Assembly (NCBI RefSeq): GCF_019168305.1
Contig: NZ_JAHTBI010000043.1
Coordinates: forward strand, 1 to 51,308
Origin: Pseudomonas aegrilactucae
GTDB lineage: Bacteria > Pseudomonadota > Gammaproteobacteria > Pseudomonadales > Pseudomonadaceae
Length of the DNA: 51,308 bases
Direction of reading: 5' to 3'
Positions within the stretch are counted from its first letter, which is position 1; every line of letters begins with the position of its first letter. The position numbers were made by a program, and so were the translations under genes. Below the pieces are notes generated by a model, which was given only the letters and a program-made list of their open reading frames with translations, was not told the DNA's origin and ran no database searches. Of the stretch, positions 24,957 through 34,800 are shown piece after piece.

Positions 24957-26284
24957 AGCGCCAGCCAGATGCGCAGGGTCGCCAGGGGGCGACGCAGCAG
25001 GTAGGTGAACAGGCTGGTGCGTTCGCCGTAGACCTTCGCGGTGCCTTTGAGGCCGATGCGGATACGCGGGTCGGGCGCCTCGAAGCCGGCTTTGAGGCGA
25101 TACGCCATGCCGCCCTCGGCGGTGGCGCTGGCGCGGTAGCCCAGGCGCTTGAGGCTGGCGCGCAACGGCGCGCTGGGGTCGGTGTTGAGGAACAGCAGCG
25201 CCGGTGCTGCGTTCTGCAGTTCGATGGCGTCGTTGACCGGCAGCTGGATTTCCAGCTGCGCGCGGGCCGGGTCCGCCACCTGCATGATCTGTTCGCCCAG
25301 CGCCACCGGGCGGCCGATCCAGTCGCTGGGGTCGTCGAACACTGCTACCCCCGCGTGCGGGGCCAGGATACGTGTGCGCTCAAGGTTCTGCTCCAGGAAG
25401 CGTACCTCGCTCATGGCCTGTTCGCGTCGCCCTTGCAGCACCGCCAGGCCGGCCTTGCTGCGTTCGTCGTTCAGGGCCTGTTGCTGGGCCTGGCGGAACT
25501 CACCATCGGCAATCGCCAGTGCCTGGCGCGATGCCTGCAGGCGGCTTTGCAGTTCGCGGGCATCCAGCTGGATCAGTGCCTGGCCGGCACTCACCGGCTG
25601 GTTGGGCTCGACCAGAATACGCTCCACCACACCCTGCAGCGGGGCGCGCAGCACGCTCGGTTGCAGGGCGACGATTTCGGCCGGCGCCAGTGCGGCCTGG
25701 CGAATCGGCAGCGCCAGAATGCCCAGCACCAGTACGCCACCCCCCAGCCACCAGCGCCTGTCCCGTCGCCAGGCCAGGGTGCGCTTGCGGGGGGCCGGGC
25801 GCAGGCTGTTCCAGGCATGCCCGTAGGCATCCTGCAGCAGTGGCAACAACGCGGCTTCGCTTGCCCCCAGCGGCTGCTCGCGGGCCAGCAGCAGGGCCCC
25901 GAGCAACTGCCCGTTGCGCGCCACCAGTGGCAACCACAGCAGGTGCGGTGGCAGGTATTCGGCCCACTGCGCCTGGTCTTTGGGCGCCAGCACATCGGCC
26001 TGCACTGCGCTCAGCGCCGGCCCCGGATACAGGCTCTGCCACTGCCGGCAGTGCTGGCTGATCCAATGCGTGAAGGGCGCATCGTGCTCCACGCTGGCCA
26101 GCCCCGACAGGCACAGCAGGCGCCCGGCCTGGGCGTCCCACAGCAGGGCCTGGCGATAGGGCAGCAGCAGGTGGCTGTCGTTGACCATGACAAAGCCGAG
26201 CATGGCCAGGCTCTCGGCGGCGCGGGCCTGGCGTTCGAGTTGCACCAGCCCTGCGAGGGCCGGGGAGGGCAACGCCGCGTTCAT
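24953..26284 (-). CDS. HlyD-family adaptor with N-terminal GAF-like domain
   Basis: A 443-residue protein. Residues 1-165 form a cytoplasmic GAF-like domain (AMLGFVMVNDSHLLLPYRQALLWD ... HLLWLPLVARNGQLLGALLLAREQPLG), then a basic stretch and one membrane helix (about 178-194). The periplasmic part is HlyD-like: ALQPSVLRAPLQGVVERILVEPNQPVSAGQALIQLD (about 206-241), a coiled coil (243-310) and the second half of the lipoyl-like domain. The GAF part could sense a small molecule or simply be a docking domain. The gene overlaps its neighbours at both ends by 4 bases (ATGA upstream, GTGA downstream), so the operon is translated as a unit. Confidence 0.85.
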   Translation of the reverse strand: MNAALPSPALAGLVQLERQARAAESLAMLGFVMVNDSHLLLPYRQALLWDAQAGRLLCLSGLASVEHDAPFTHWISQHCRQWQSLYPGPALSAVQADVLAPKDQAQWAEYLPPHLLWLPLVARNGQLLGALLLAREQPLGASEAALLPLLQDAYGHAWNSLRPAPRKRTLAWRRDRRWWLGGGVLVLGILALPIRQAALAPAEIVALQPSVLRAPLQGVVERILVEPNQPVSAGQALIQLDARELQSRLQASRQALAIADGEFRQAQQQALNDERSKAGLAVLQGRREQAMSEVRFLEQNLERTRILAPHAGVAVFDDPSDWIGRPVALGEQIMQVADPARAQLEIQLPVNDAIELQNAAPALLFLNTDPSAPLRASLKRLGYRASATAEGGMAYRLKAGFEAPDPRIRIGLKGTAKVYGERTSLFTYLLRRPLATLRIWLAL

Positions 26285-27072
26285 GAGCGCGGCGCTGTGG
26301 CGGGCGGGTCGATGCGTGCGGTACCGCTCATGCCGGGCAACAGCACGCCGGCCTGGCCGTCGATGCGCCCGAACACCTTGATCGACTGGCTCAGCGGGTC
26401 GATCACCGAGCCCAGGCGCACCACCTTGGCCGGGTAGTCGGTGGCGGTCTCTTCCAGGTGCACGTTGAAGGTGTAGCCGGGCTTGAGCCAGGCCATCCAG
26501 CGCGAGGGCACGATCAGCTCGACTTCAAAGGCACTGTCGTCATACAGGGTCAGCAGTTCCTTGCCTTCGGCCACGTATTCGCCGGGCTGCACCTTGCGTT
26601 CGGCCACACGCCCGGAAAACGGTGCGGCGATGGTGCAATGCTGCACCATCACCTGGTTCACGCCGTTCTGCGCGCGGGCCATGTTCACTTCGGCCTGGGC
26701 CTGGGTCAGGTCCGAGACACTGATCGACTGCAGCTGGTCCAGCCGCTTGGCCACCCCCAGTTTCTTGCTGGCCGCGTGTTCGGCGGCGGTCGAGTGGTTG
26801 AGCCGTGCGCGATGGATCGCGCAGTCGAAACTCACCAGCCGCTCGCCCTTGCCAAAGCTGTCGCCTTCCTTGACCTTGAGCTCGGTGATCTTGCCGGCCA
26901 GCTCGCTCGACAGCACGGTGCGCTGGGTCGCGCTGAGCTGCACACGCAGGTCCGGCTGGGCGGCACTGACCGCCTCCGGTGGCTGTAGCGGTGGTGGCTC
27001 GTCGGCGGCAACGCTGGCACTGCCCGACAGCAGCAGCGCCAGCAGGCAGTGCTTAACGGGTGGCCGACGCAT
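26281..27072 (-). CDS. Periplasmic adaptor (membrane fusion) protein, RND/HlyD-like
   Basis: A 263-residue protein with a signal peptide (MRRPPVKHCLLALLLSGSAS, cleaved near VAA at 23). The mature part is a short periplasmic adaptor: lipoyl half GKITELKVKEGDSFGKGERLVSFD, a helical hairpin of about 70 residues, the second lipoyl half APFSGRVAERKVQPGEYVAEG and a beta-barrel. The ATG at 27072 overlaps the end of the TolC gene by 20 bases; the in-frame extension upstream to 27375 lies inside the TolC gene and is rejected. It is shorter than typical RND adaptors (about 350-400) and has no inner-membrane anchor, so it may bridge the two HlyD-type proteins to the outer-membrane channel. Confidence 0.85.
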   Translation of the reverse strand: MRRPPVKHCLLALLLSGSASVAADEPPPLQPPEAVSAAQPDLRVQLSATQRTVLSSELAGKITELKVKEGDSFGKGERLVSFDCAIHRARLNHSTAAEHAASKKLGVAKRLDQLQSISVSDLTQAQAEVNMARAQNGVNQVMVQHCTIAAPFSGRVAERKVQPGEYVAEGKELLTLYDDSAFEVELIVPSRWMAWLKPGYTFNVHLEETATDYPAKVVRLGSVIDPLSQSIKVFGRIDGQAGVLLPGMSGTARIDPPATAPRS

Positions 27073-28730
27073 GGCTGACCTCGACCAGTTCGGTGCTTTG
27101 CAAGGAGCCCACGCTGCTCCACAGGTCGAGCTGCGGCTGCGCTGCACGGGGTGCCGCCAGCGGTACGGGTTGCCCCGGCGGCACCGGCCCGCGCGCAGCG
27201 AGGTAGGGCACCTGCACGTTGCCATTGGCCAGGGCCAGGCTGTTGCGGGCGATGGCCTGGGCCAGTTCGGCCACCGAATCGCCGGCCAGGCGCTCGGGCA
27301 GCGGGTCCAGGCCGGCGGCCTGGTAGATCGCGCCATAGGCCGTCTGCAACTGGGCGAAGCTACGGTCGCGGCCACGGGTCGCCAGCACGGTTTCGGTGCT
27401 GGTGCGCACCTGCTCCAGCACGGTTTGCGCGTCGCTGCGCACGGCGTTTTCGGTCTGCACCAGGATGCCGCTCTGGATGCGTTGCAGCTCGTTGGAACGG
27501 TCGAACAGCTGCACCGCCTGATGGTACTGCTGCCAGGCCACGTTTACCTGGGTCAGCACCGCCATGCGCAGCGCCTGGCGGCGCACGTCGGCCAGCGCCT
27601 GGCGGGCTTCGCCGGTGCGCGTGATGGCCGGGTAGCTGAGCACGCTGAACAGGTTCCAGCTCACCTGCACGCCGGCATCGGCCCAGCTGTTGTTGGCAGT
27701 GAAGCTGTTGCTGTCGTAGTTGCCGCCGACGAACAGCGAGGCCCCCGGCATCAGGCGCAGCAGCGCCGCACGGGTTTCCAGCACGGCATTACGCGCCTGG
27801 TAGGTCTCTTCGCGCACTTCGGGGCGCTTGACCATGGCCATTGCCTCGAGGTCGTCCAGGGCATAGGCCAGCTTGGGTTGTTGCAACTGCTGCTCGGTCG
27901 GGGTCACCAGCTCGAAGCGGGTGGCCGGTGGCAGGTTCATCAGGCCCGCCAGACGCGCCTTGGCGGTGGCCAGTTCGCCGTCCACGGTCTCCAGCTGGCG
28001 CACCATCTCCAGCAGGCCCTTCTGGTAGCGCAGCGCCTCGACCGGGGCCAGCAGACGCTGGCGTTCGGTCTGGCGGGCCTGCGCCAGGGCCCGGCGCGCC
28101 TCGACCAGGGCACGTTGCACCTGCGGTTGCAGGCGCTGCGCGGTGGCGGCTTCCCAGTAGGCACTGCGCACCTGCTGGATGATGTCGGCGATCACCCGGC
28201 GGCGGCGCTCTTCGGCGGCCAGTACCTTGTTGGCCTGGGCCTTGGCGCCGAAGTAGCCGATGCCGAAGTCCAGCACGTTCCACGACAGTTGCAGGTCGGC
28301 GCTGTGGGTGGAGCGGTCCTGGCTGGTGGACGGCTCCAGCGACTGGCTGCCGGTGCGGATCGATTCGCTGGACGAGGCCAGGGTGTTGTCACGCCCCCCG
28401 CCAGCCGGCACGTGCGGCCAGCTTGGGCAGCATGTCGTAGCGCTGCTGGTCGAGCAGGTTGTCTTCCAGTGCACGCTCCATCAGGCCCAGGCGCTGTTGC
28501 AGGTTGTACTTGACCGCGCGGGCCATGGCCTGCTCCAGGTCGATGGGCTGGCTGACCGGCTCCTGATGGTCGAACATCGTGCTGCGGTCACCGGTGGCCT
28601 GGGCCAACTGCTGGTCCAGGCTCAATGGCTCGGGCGTGATCGAGCAAGCGCTCAGGCCCATGGCCACAAGGCCCAGTGCGAGGTTCAACGGCAAGCCTTT
28701 GCGGGGGCCTGGCAGATGCTTCTTGATCAC
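27053..28730 (-). pseudogene. TolC-family outer-membrane lipoprotein, interrupted by a one-base frameshift
   Basis: Two adjacent frames together make one TolC-like channel. The first (28730-28389) has a lipoprotein signal with Cys29 (GLSAC) and the start of the TolC helical repeat (DLEQAMARAVKYNLQQRLGLMERALEDN), ending ...LAARAGWRGA. The second (from about 28400 to 27053) continues with GRDNTLASSSES and carries the remaining channel (SADLQLSWNVLDFGIGYFGAK; second half ASLFVGGNYDSNSF...VQVSWNLFS). The break is at a run of six G (C6 on the plus strand, 28394-28399); five would restore one frame of about 559 codons. It could be a sequencing error, a fixed mutation or a phase-variable tract. It is first in the export operon and preceded by the shared palindrome. 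Confidence 0.8.
28394..28399. repeat. Homopolymer C6 (G6 on the coding strand) at the TolC frameshift
   Basis: Removing one base joins ...GCTGGCGG-GGGCGTGAC... into a continuous frame coding W-R-G-R-D-N. Short homopolymers slip in replication and in some sequencing methods. Confidence 0.8.
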
Positions 28731-28795
28731 GTGATTTCCCTTGAACGAATGGAGTGAGGCGTACCGGCAGCGGTGCGGTCGACCCGACGCCGGCT

Positions 28796-28851
28796 AAGAT
28801 AGGAATGATTCCCAATATCGGGCAATCCCGGGTTCATTAAGATTGCTTAAT
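28796..28851 (-). promoter_or_regulatory. Promoter with conserved palindrome, export operon
   Basis: Perfect palindrome ATTAAGCAATCTTAAT on the minus strand (28851-28836), 10 bases, -35 TTGCCC (28825-28820), 18 bases, -10 TATCTT (28801-28796). The spacer holds GATATTGGGAATCATTCC, which matches the Fur consensus at 13 of 19 positions if extended by one base. The promoter reads into the TolC gene at 28730. Confidence 0.75.
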
Positions 28852-28861
28852 GCCGGGTGGT

Positions 28862-28888
28862 GCGGGCCGCCGCAACCGGGCGGCCCGC
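28862..28888 (-). terminator. Hairpin after the giant-protein gene
   Basis: A 10-bp perfect stem GCGGGCCGCC/GGCGGCCCGC with a 7-nt loop, 6 bases beyond the stop of the giant gene and just upstream of the export-operon palindrome. No T-tract. Confidence 0.6.
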
Positions 28889-28893
28889 AGGGC

Positions 28894-31800
28894 TCAGCGG
28901 CCCATCAGGCTGGCCAGCAGCGCCTGGCTGCGTGCCAGCAGGCCGCCGTTGCCGGTGGCGCTCACCTGTTCGCTGAAACCGCCTGCGCCGCTGTCGGCGC
29001 GTGCATCGGTGGTGGCTTGCAGGCGCAGCGGCAGCCGTACTTCGTGGCCGTTGGCGTCGCGCGCCAGCAATTGCAGTTGCAGTTGCCCGAAGCGCGTCAG
29101 GTGGCGTGCCTCGACCTGCACCTGGCCCTGGCGTGCGTCGAAGCGCACCCAGGCGGGCAAGGGCAGGCCGTTGGCCAGGCGCAGGCTCAGCACCAGCCGG
29201 CCGTCGCGGCTGGCGAACAGGCCGCGTGGCAGGTTGACCAGGGCCCAGCCATCGAGCGTTTCGGCTGGCAACGCCAGGTTGAGTTCGGCCTGGGTGGCCC
29301 TTGGCGCGTCGCTCAGCGGTTCGCGGCTGACCAGCGGGTTGTCGGCCTGCAGCGAGGCCGGCAGCGGGTCGTGCGGGGTGAGGTCGTCGGGCTCGGGCAG
29401 CGCGCTGATCTGCTCGGCCACTTGCCTGAAGTGCGCCTGGTCGGTCTGCACCTGGCGCAGCAACTCGGCACTGTCGGGGCCTGCGTGGAGGGCCGGTTCA
29501 AGGCTTTGTGCCCGTACCTGCGCTGTACTGAACAGGCCGGTGGAGCGAACCGTGTCGCGCTCGCCGGGGACCACGGGGGCAACGCGACTGATCGGTGCGG
29601 TCGGTGCTGGCGGGATGACCGGATCGATTGGGTCAACTGGATCGACTGGATCGACTGGATCTACAGGGTCAACCGGGTCTACAGGGTCAACTGGATCTAC
29701 AGGGTCAACCGGATCGACCGGGGTGGTCTTGCCGGTCAGGCTGACCTGCGTCTGGTAGCCGGCGCTGTTCAGTTCACCGTCGTTGAGGGTCACGCGCAGG
29801 TTTACCTGGCTGCCCGCTGCGCCGCCGTCGTTGGTGTAGGTCAACTGGTGCACCAGGGTGTTGACCTGGGCGGTGGTCAATGCCGCATCGACGCTCAGGG
29901 TCAGGCTGCCACCGGCCTCGCTGAAGCGCGCCACCGCAACGCCGTCCAGATACACCTGGCCGTCGCGAAGGCTGTAGCCATTGCCGTCCTTGAGGCCGAA
30001 ACGGTCCTGTGTCGAGGCGCCACCGACACGCTCCACTACCAGACTTGCGTCCTTGTAACTACCCGCTCCGGCATTTGCCGCGTCGAGTTCGGCGTCGCTC
30101 AGGTGCAGGTTGGGCAGCACCACCACGGCCGGGCCGTCGACGCTGTACACCGGCCCCTTTAGGCCTGGCGCGTCGAGCAGCGCCAGGCCCTGGCCGACCA
30201 CCAGCACGCGGCCATCTGCCCAGACCTGGAGCTGACGCGCGGCGCCCAGCGCGCTGGCCTGGCCGCTGCTCAGGCTGTCGACCAGGACCAGGCCGCTAGC
30301 GGTGCTGTAGCGATTGATGCGGTCAGCGGCGATCACGTACAGCGTGGCCCCATCGGCGCCCAGCACCATGTCGCTGACACCGTTCAGGGGCACGCTGCTT
30401 TGCAGGGTCAGGCTGGCGTTGTCACGATCCAGGGTGAATTGCTGCAACGTGTCGTTGACGTAGAGGTAGACGGTGTTGCCGTCCGCCGAGAGTTGCACCT
30501 GCTTGTTCGGGCCTTCCAGGTTGTAGCGATTGCCGTCGCTGTCCAGGGTGCCATCGCGCAGGTAGGTGAGTGGCGTAAGTGCCCCTTCACTGTTGCGCTG
30601 ATACACGATCAGGGTATCGGCACCGTACGCGGAGGCGGTCGCCACGACGACAATGTCGCCGGCACTGGCCATCGTGTTCGGACCCCACAGGTAGGGGGGC
30701 TCGTTACCGTCGGTGGGCAGCTTCTCGATGAACGTCAGGTGGCCGCTCTGAGGATCGCGGGCATAGCGCGCCACTTCGTACAGGCTTTGCAGATACGCCG
30801 ACTTGCCATCGCTGGAAATCACCAGGTCGTTGGCGCCGTCGAGGGACCATTCGGTACTCTCGCCATTGCGCACCTGTTGTACCAGGCTGGCGTTGCCCTG
30901 GCTGTCCAGGCTGTACACCAGCACGGCCTTTGTCGTATCGCTGCCTTGAGGCACTGTGGCAATGGCGTACAACGCCTTGCCGTCGCTGCTCACCTGTACA
31001 CGGTCGATCGAGATCACATCGGTGGCGGCGGGCAGTGTGGCGATCCAGGTCAGTGCACCGCTGCTGGCATCGCGGCTGAACACTGCCAGCTTGCCGCTGC
31101 TGTCGGCGGCGTACAGGTACTTGCCGTCGACGCTGTAGGTGGCGCTGCGCACATCGCTCAGGCCTTGCAGGCCGGGCAGGCTGGCGGTGATGCCGAACTC
31201 GCCGAGTGACAGCACCGGGTCCGCAGCGACCACCGGCGCATCGTTGATCGCCTCGATGCGCAACGCGATGCTCAGCACGCTGGAGGTCACGTGCAGGTCG
31301 CTCAGGGTCACGCTCAGGGTGTCGCCGGCACGCGGCGCGTCGCTGGTGCTGGCATAGGTGATCTGGCGCAAGGTGTTCTGCACGTCGCTGCTGCTCGGGG
31401 CCAGCCCGGCGTCGTCGTTGAACCTGACGATCAACTGCCCGTCGCGGTTGCTCACGCTGGCGATCACCACGCCGTCCTTGAGCAGGCTGTTGCCCTGCAG
31501 GCTCAGGCCGTTGCCGGCCGTGAAGCCGAATGTGTCGCCGGTTGCGGGCTGGCCAAGGCTGACGGTCAGGGTCGCGCCCTGGTAGTTGCCGTTGCCGCCA
31601 CCCAGGCGGTCCATCTGCGCATCGCTGATCACCGCGCCTGGGGCGATCAGCACCGGGGCGCCGTTCTCGACATAGTGCGGGGCAGTGCCGGGGTTGCCCA
31701 GCAGCGGGGCGGTGTTGGGTTCACGCGGTGGCGCCAGGGTGATGGTCACCGTCTCTGCCAGGGTGGTCAGGTCGACACCGGTGTCGTTCTCGGGCAGGTT

Positions 31801-34800
31801 CTCGCGGATGCTCAGTGTGATCGTGCGCGTGCCCGTAAGGCCCGTGCCGGTGTTGTTGAAGGCGAGGCTGTCGATCATCGCGGCGGCCGTGGAACCATCG
31901 CCTTCCGGGTAGAGGGTCAGCACAGTCTTGCCGTTTTCGAAGCTGATGTAGTACTGCACGCCGTCGCGGGTCAGAACGCCACTGGTGGCCTGGTCGAGGG
32001 GGATCTTCACGGTACCGACGCGGATCACATCATTCACGTCAGTCTTGTCGAAGGTCAGGATTACCTGCCACACCGTCTGGCCCACTTCGATGGTATCGAT
32101 CACGGTGTCCTTGAACAGCTTCACGAACTCGCCATCCTCGGCCACGGTTGGGTCGAGGACGGTGCTGTCCATGATGGCCGGGTCGTTGACGCCTTCGAGT
32201 TCGATGTCGACATCAAGGCGGGCGCGGTTGTTGTCGCCATCATCGATGGTCACCCGCACGGTGGCGTGGTCGCCGTTGGCGGTGGGGTCCTGGCTGGTGT
32301 TGCGGTAGTCGACCTGGCGCAGCACCTGCTGTGCAGTGGCCTGGCTGACGCCGGCGAGGAAGGTGATGCTCAGGCGCCCATTGGCCTGTTCGAAGGTGGC
32401 AATCGCCACGTCACCGTTGAACAGTTGGCCATCGCGCAGGCTCAGGCCGTTGGCGGCGATAAAGCCGAACACATCGTTGGCGCCCGGCGCGTTCTGGCGT
32501 TCGAACACCAGTGTCGCGCCCTGGTAGTTGCCGGCGGCGTCCAGTTGCGGGTCGCCGAGCTGGCCGCTCGGCAGCACCGCCACGCCGTCGCCGCCTTCGG
32601 TGTAGTGCTGGCCGCGCAGGCCCAGGTCGTAACCGATCAGGTTTTCGTAGCCGAAGTCGCCCGCCACGAACAGCGTCTTGCCATCGGCGCTCAGGCTCAG
32701 GCCACCGAGGCTGTTGGCGAGCAGTTGCAGTTGCGGTGCGCCACTGACGGGGGCGAGCAGGCCGTCGTCGCCACGGCTGAACACTTCGATCACCTTGCCC
32801 ACCACGATCACCGCGCTGCCGTTGGCCGCCACGATCAGGTCGTTGGCCACCGCGTTCACGGCTTGCTCGCCGAGTGCTTGCAGTGTGCCGTCGGCACCCA
32901 GCGTGAACAGGCGCAGCACCGCCTGGTCGTAGTTGTCGAGCACATACAGGGTCTTGCCGTCGCCGGACACGGCCATGGCGGCGGTGGCGTAGTAGGTGTC
33001 GGGAGCAGTGGTCTTGACACTGTCGACCAGGCTCAGGCTGCCGTCGCTGGCGATGCGCAGCACACTGACCAGGGTCGAGGTGCCCATGCCGCTGGCGAAC
33101 AGGTACTGGCCGTCGGCCGAGAGCAACAGGCGATTGGCGTTTTCCAACCCGTCGATTGCTGCGTACTGCGCCACCTGGGTCAGGCTGCCGTCTGGCGCCT
33201 GGCGATACAGGTAGACGCTGTCGCCCGCGGCCAGGTACACCCGGTCGCCCTGGTTGGCGAGGTCGCCGATCTGGGCGCCGAACGCGCTGCCATCCAGGCG
33301 GGCCGCCAGCGTCAGGTTGCCGTCTGCGCTGCGGCTGAACACCAGCAGGCCGCTTTCGGCCGCCACGTACAGCCACTTCTGGTCGGCCGACACGCGCACG
33401 GCCTGGGCGCCTGCCAGGTCCGCCAGGCCGTCGTTGCCGGCCCGCAAGGTCTGCACCCACTGCATCTGACCGTCGCTGTCACGCAGGAACACGCTGACGG
33501 TCGCCTGGCCATCCTCCGGCTGGCTGACCACATACAGGTAGCCATCGGCACTGGTGGCGGTGTCGCGCGAGCCTTTGAGCAGGTCGTTCCAGTTGTCGTC
33601 ACGGTTGGCGATTTCGCCGCCTTGCTCCAGCTGGCTGGTTTCGCCGGCCAGGGTCGGCATTTGCAACGGATCATTGCTGATCTGCAACTGCACGGTCAGT
33701 TCGCTGACCGCGCCGCGGGCGTCGGTGGCGGTGATCAGCAGGTCATGGTCGCCGGCCACGTTGCCGCTCGGGGTGCCACTGATGAGGCCGGTGGCCGGGT
33801 CGAAGCTCAGCCCGGCCGGCAGGCCACTGACGGTGTAGGTCAGCGCATCGCCTTCGCGGTCGCTGAACAGGTCGGCGGGCAGGGTATAGGCGTAGGCGCT
33901 GCCAACCTGTGCCGGGTTCAGGGTGGGCGGTTCAAGTGCCTCGGGGGCATGGTTGAGCACCAGCACGATCTCGCGGCTGGCCTGCTTGATGCCGTCGCTG
34001 ACGACGAGGTTCAGGCCCAGGGTGCTGGCACCGCTCGGCAGTTCACCGGCAAAGGTCAGCTGGTGCAGAATCTGGTTGGCCACGGCCTTGTCCACCGCGC
34101 TGCTCAAGGTCACGCTGAGGGTGCCGCCGGCTTGTTCGAAGCGCGCCACTGCAACGTCGCCCAGCAATACCTGGTTGCCTTGCAGGGTCAGGCCGTTGCC
34201 GGTCCTGAAGCCGAACAGATCGGCTGCGTTGGCCGCACCGCTGCGGCTGACCGTGAATACGCTGCCCTGGTAGTCGCCCTTGGCGTCGAAGTCGACGTCG
34301 CTGAAGCTCACGCCGCTGGCGAACAGGTTGTCCTGGCCCTGGTTGAAGGCGGCGTTGATCTTCGCGCTGATCACGCTCACACCGGTCTGGAAGCTGGTGG
34401 TGCCGGTGTAGATGCTCAGGCCATCGGCGCTCACGGCAATATGGTTGGCGTTCTTGCCGATCACCACCCTGTCGGTGTAGGTCAGCAGGCCCGTGGCGGT
34501 GTCACGGCTGAACACCAGCAGTGCGCCACCGCTGAACGTGGTGGCGTACAACGCCTTGCCATCGGCCGACAGCGACAGCTCGCGCAAGGTGGTCACGGTG
34601 TTCAACGGATACGTCGCAATGGCCTGCACGAAGGTCAACTTGCCGGTCAGCGGGTCGCGGCTGAAGGTGTTGAGAAAGCCCGGGTCGTTGGAGCTCAGGT
34701 ACACCGAGCGTCCGTCGGCGGAAACGATCACGTCCTGCAGGGCGTTCATGAAACCGGTGCTGGAGGGCAGGGCGGCGCTGTCCGGGTCGGCGCCGATGCT

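Noticed and set aside
28389..28730. A separate small lipoprotein gene
   Set aside because: Its C-terminal part aligns with the missing TolC start and its break is at a homopolymer; it is the N-terminus of the TolC gene.
29623..29721. CRISPR-like or intergenic satellite repeat
   Set aside because: It is in-frame coding repeat (PVD) with no spacers.
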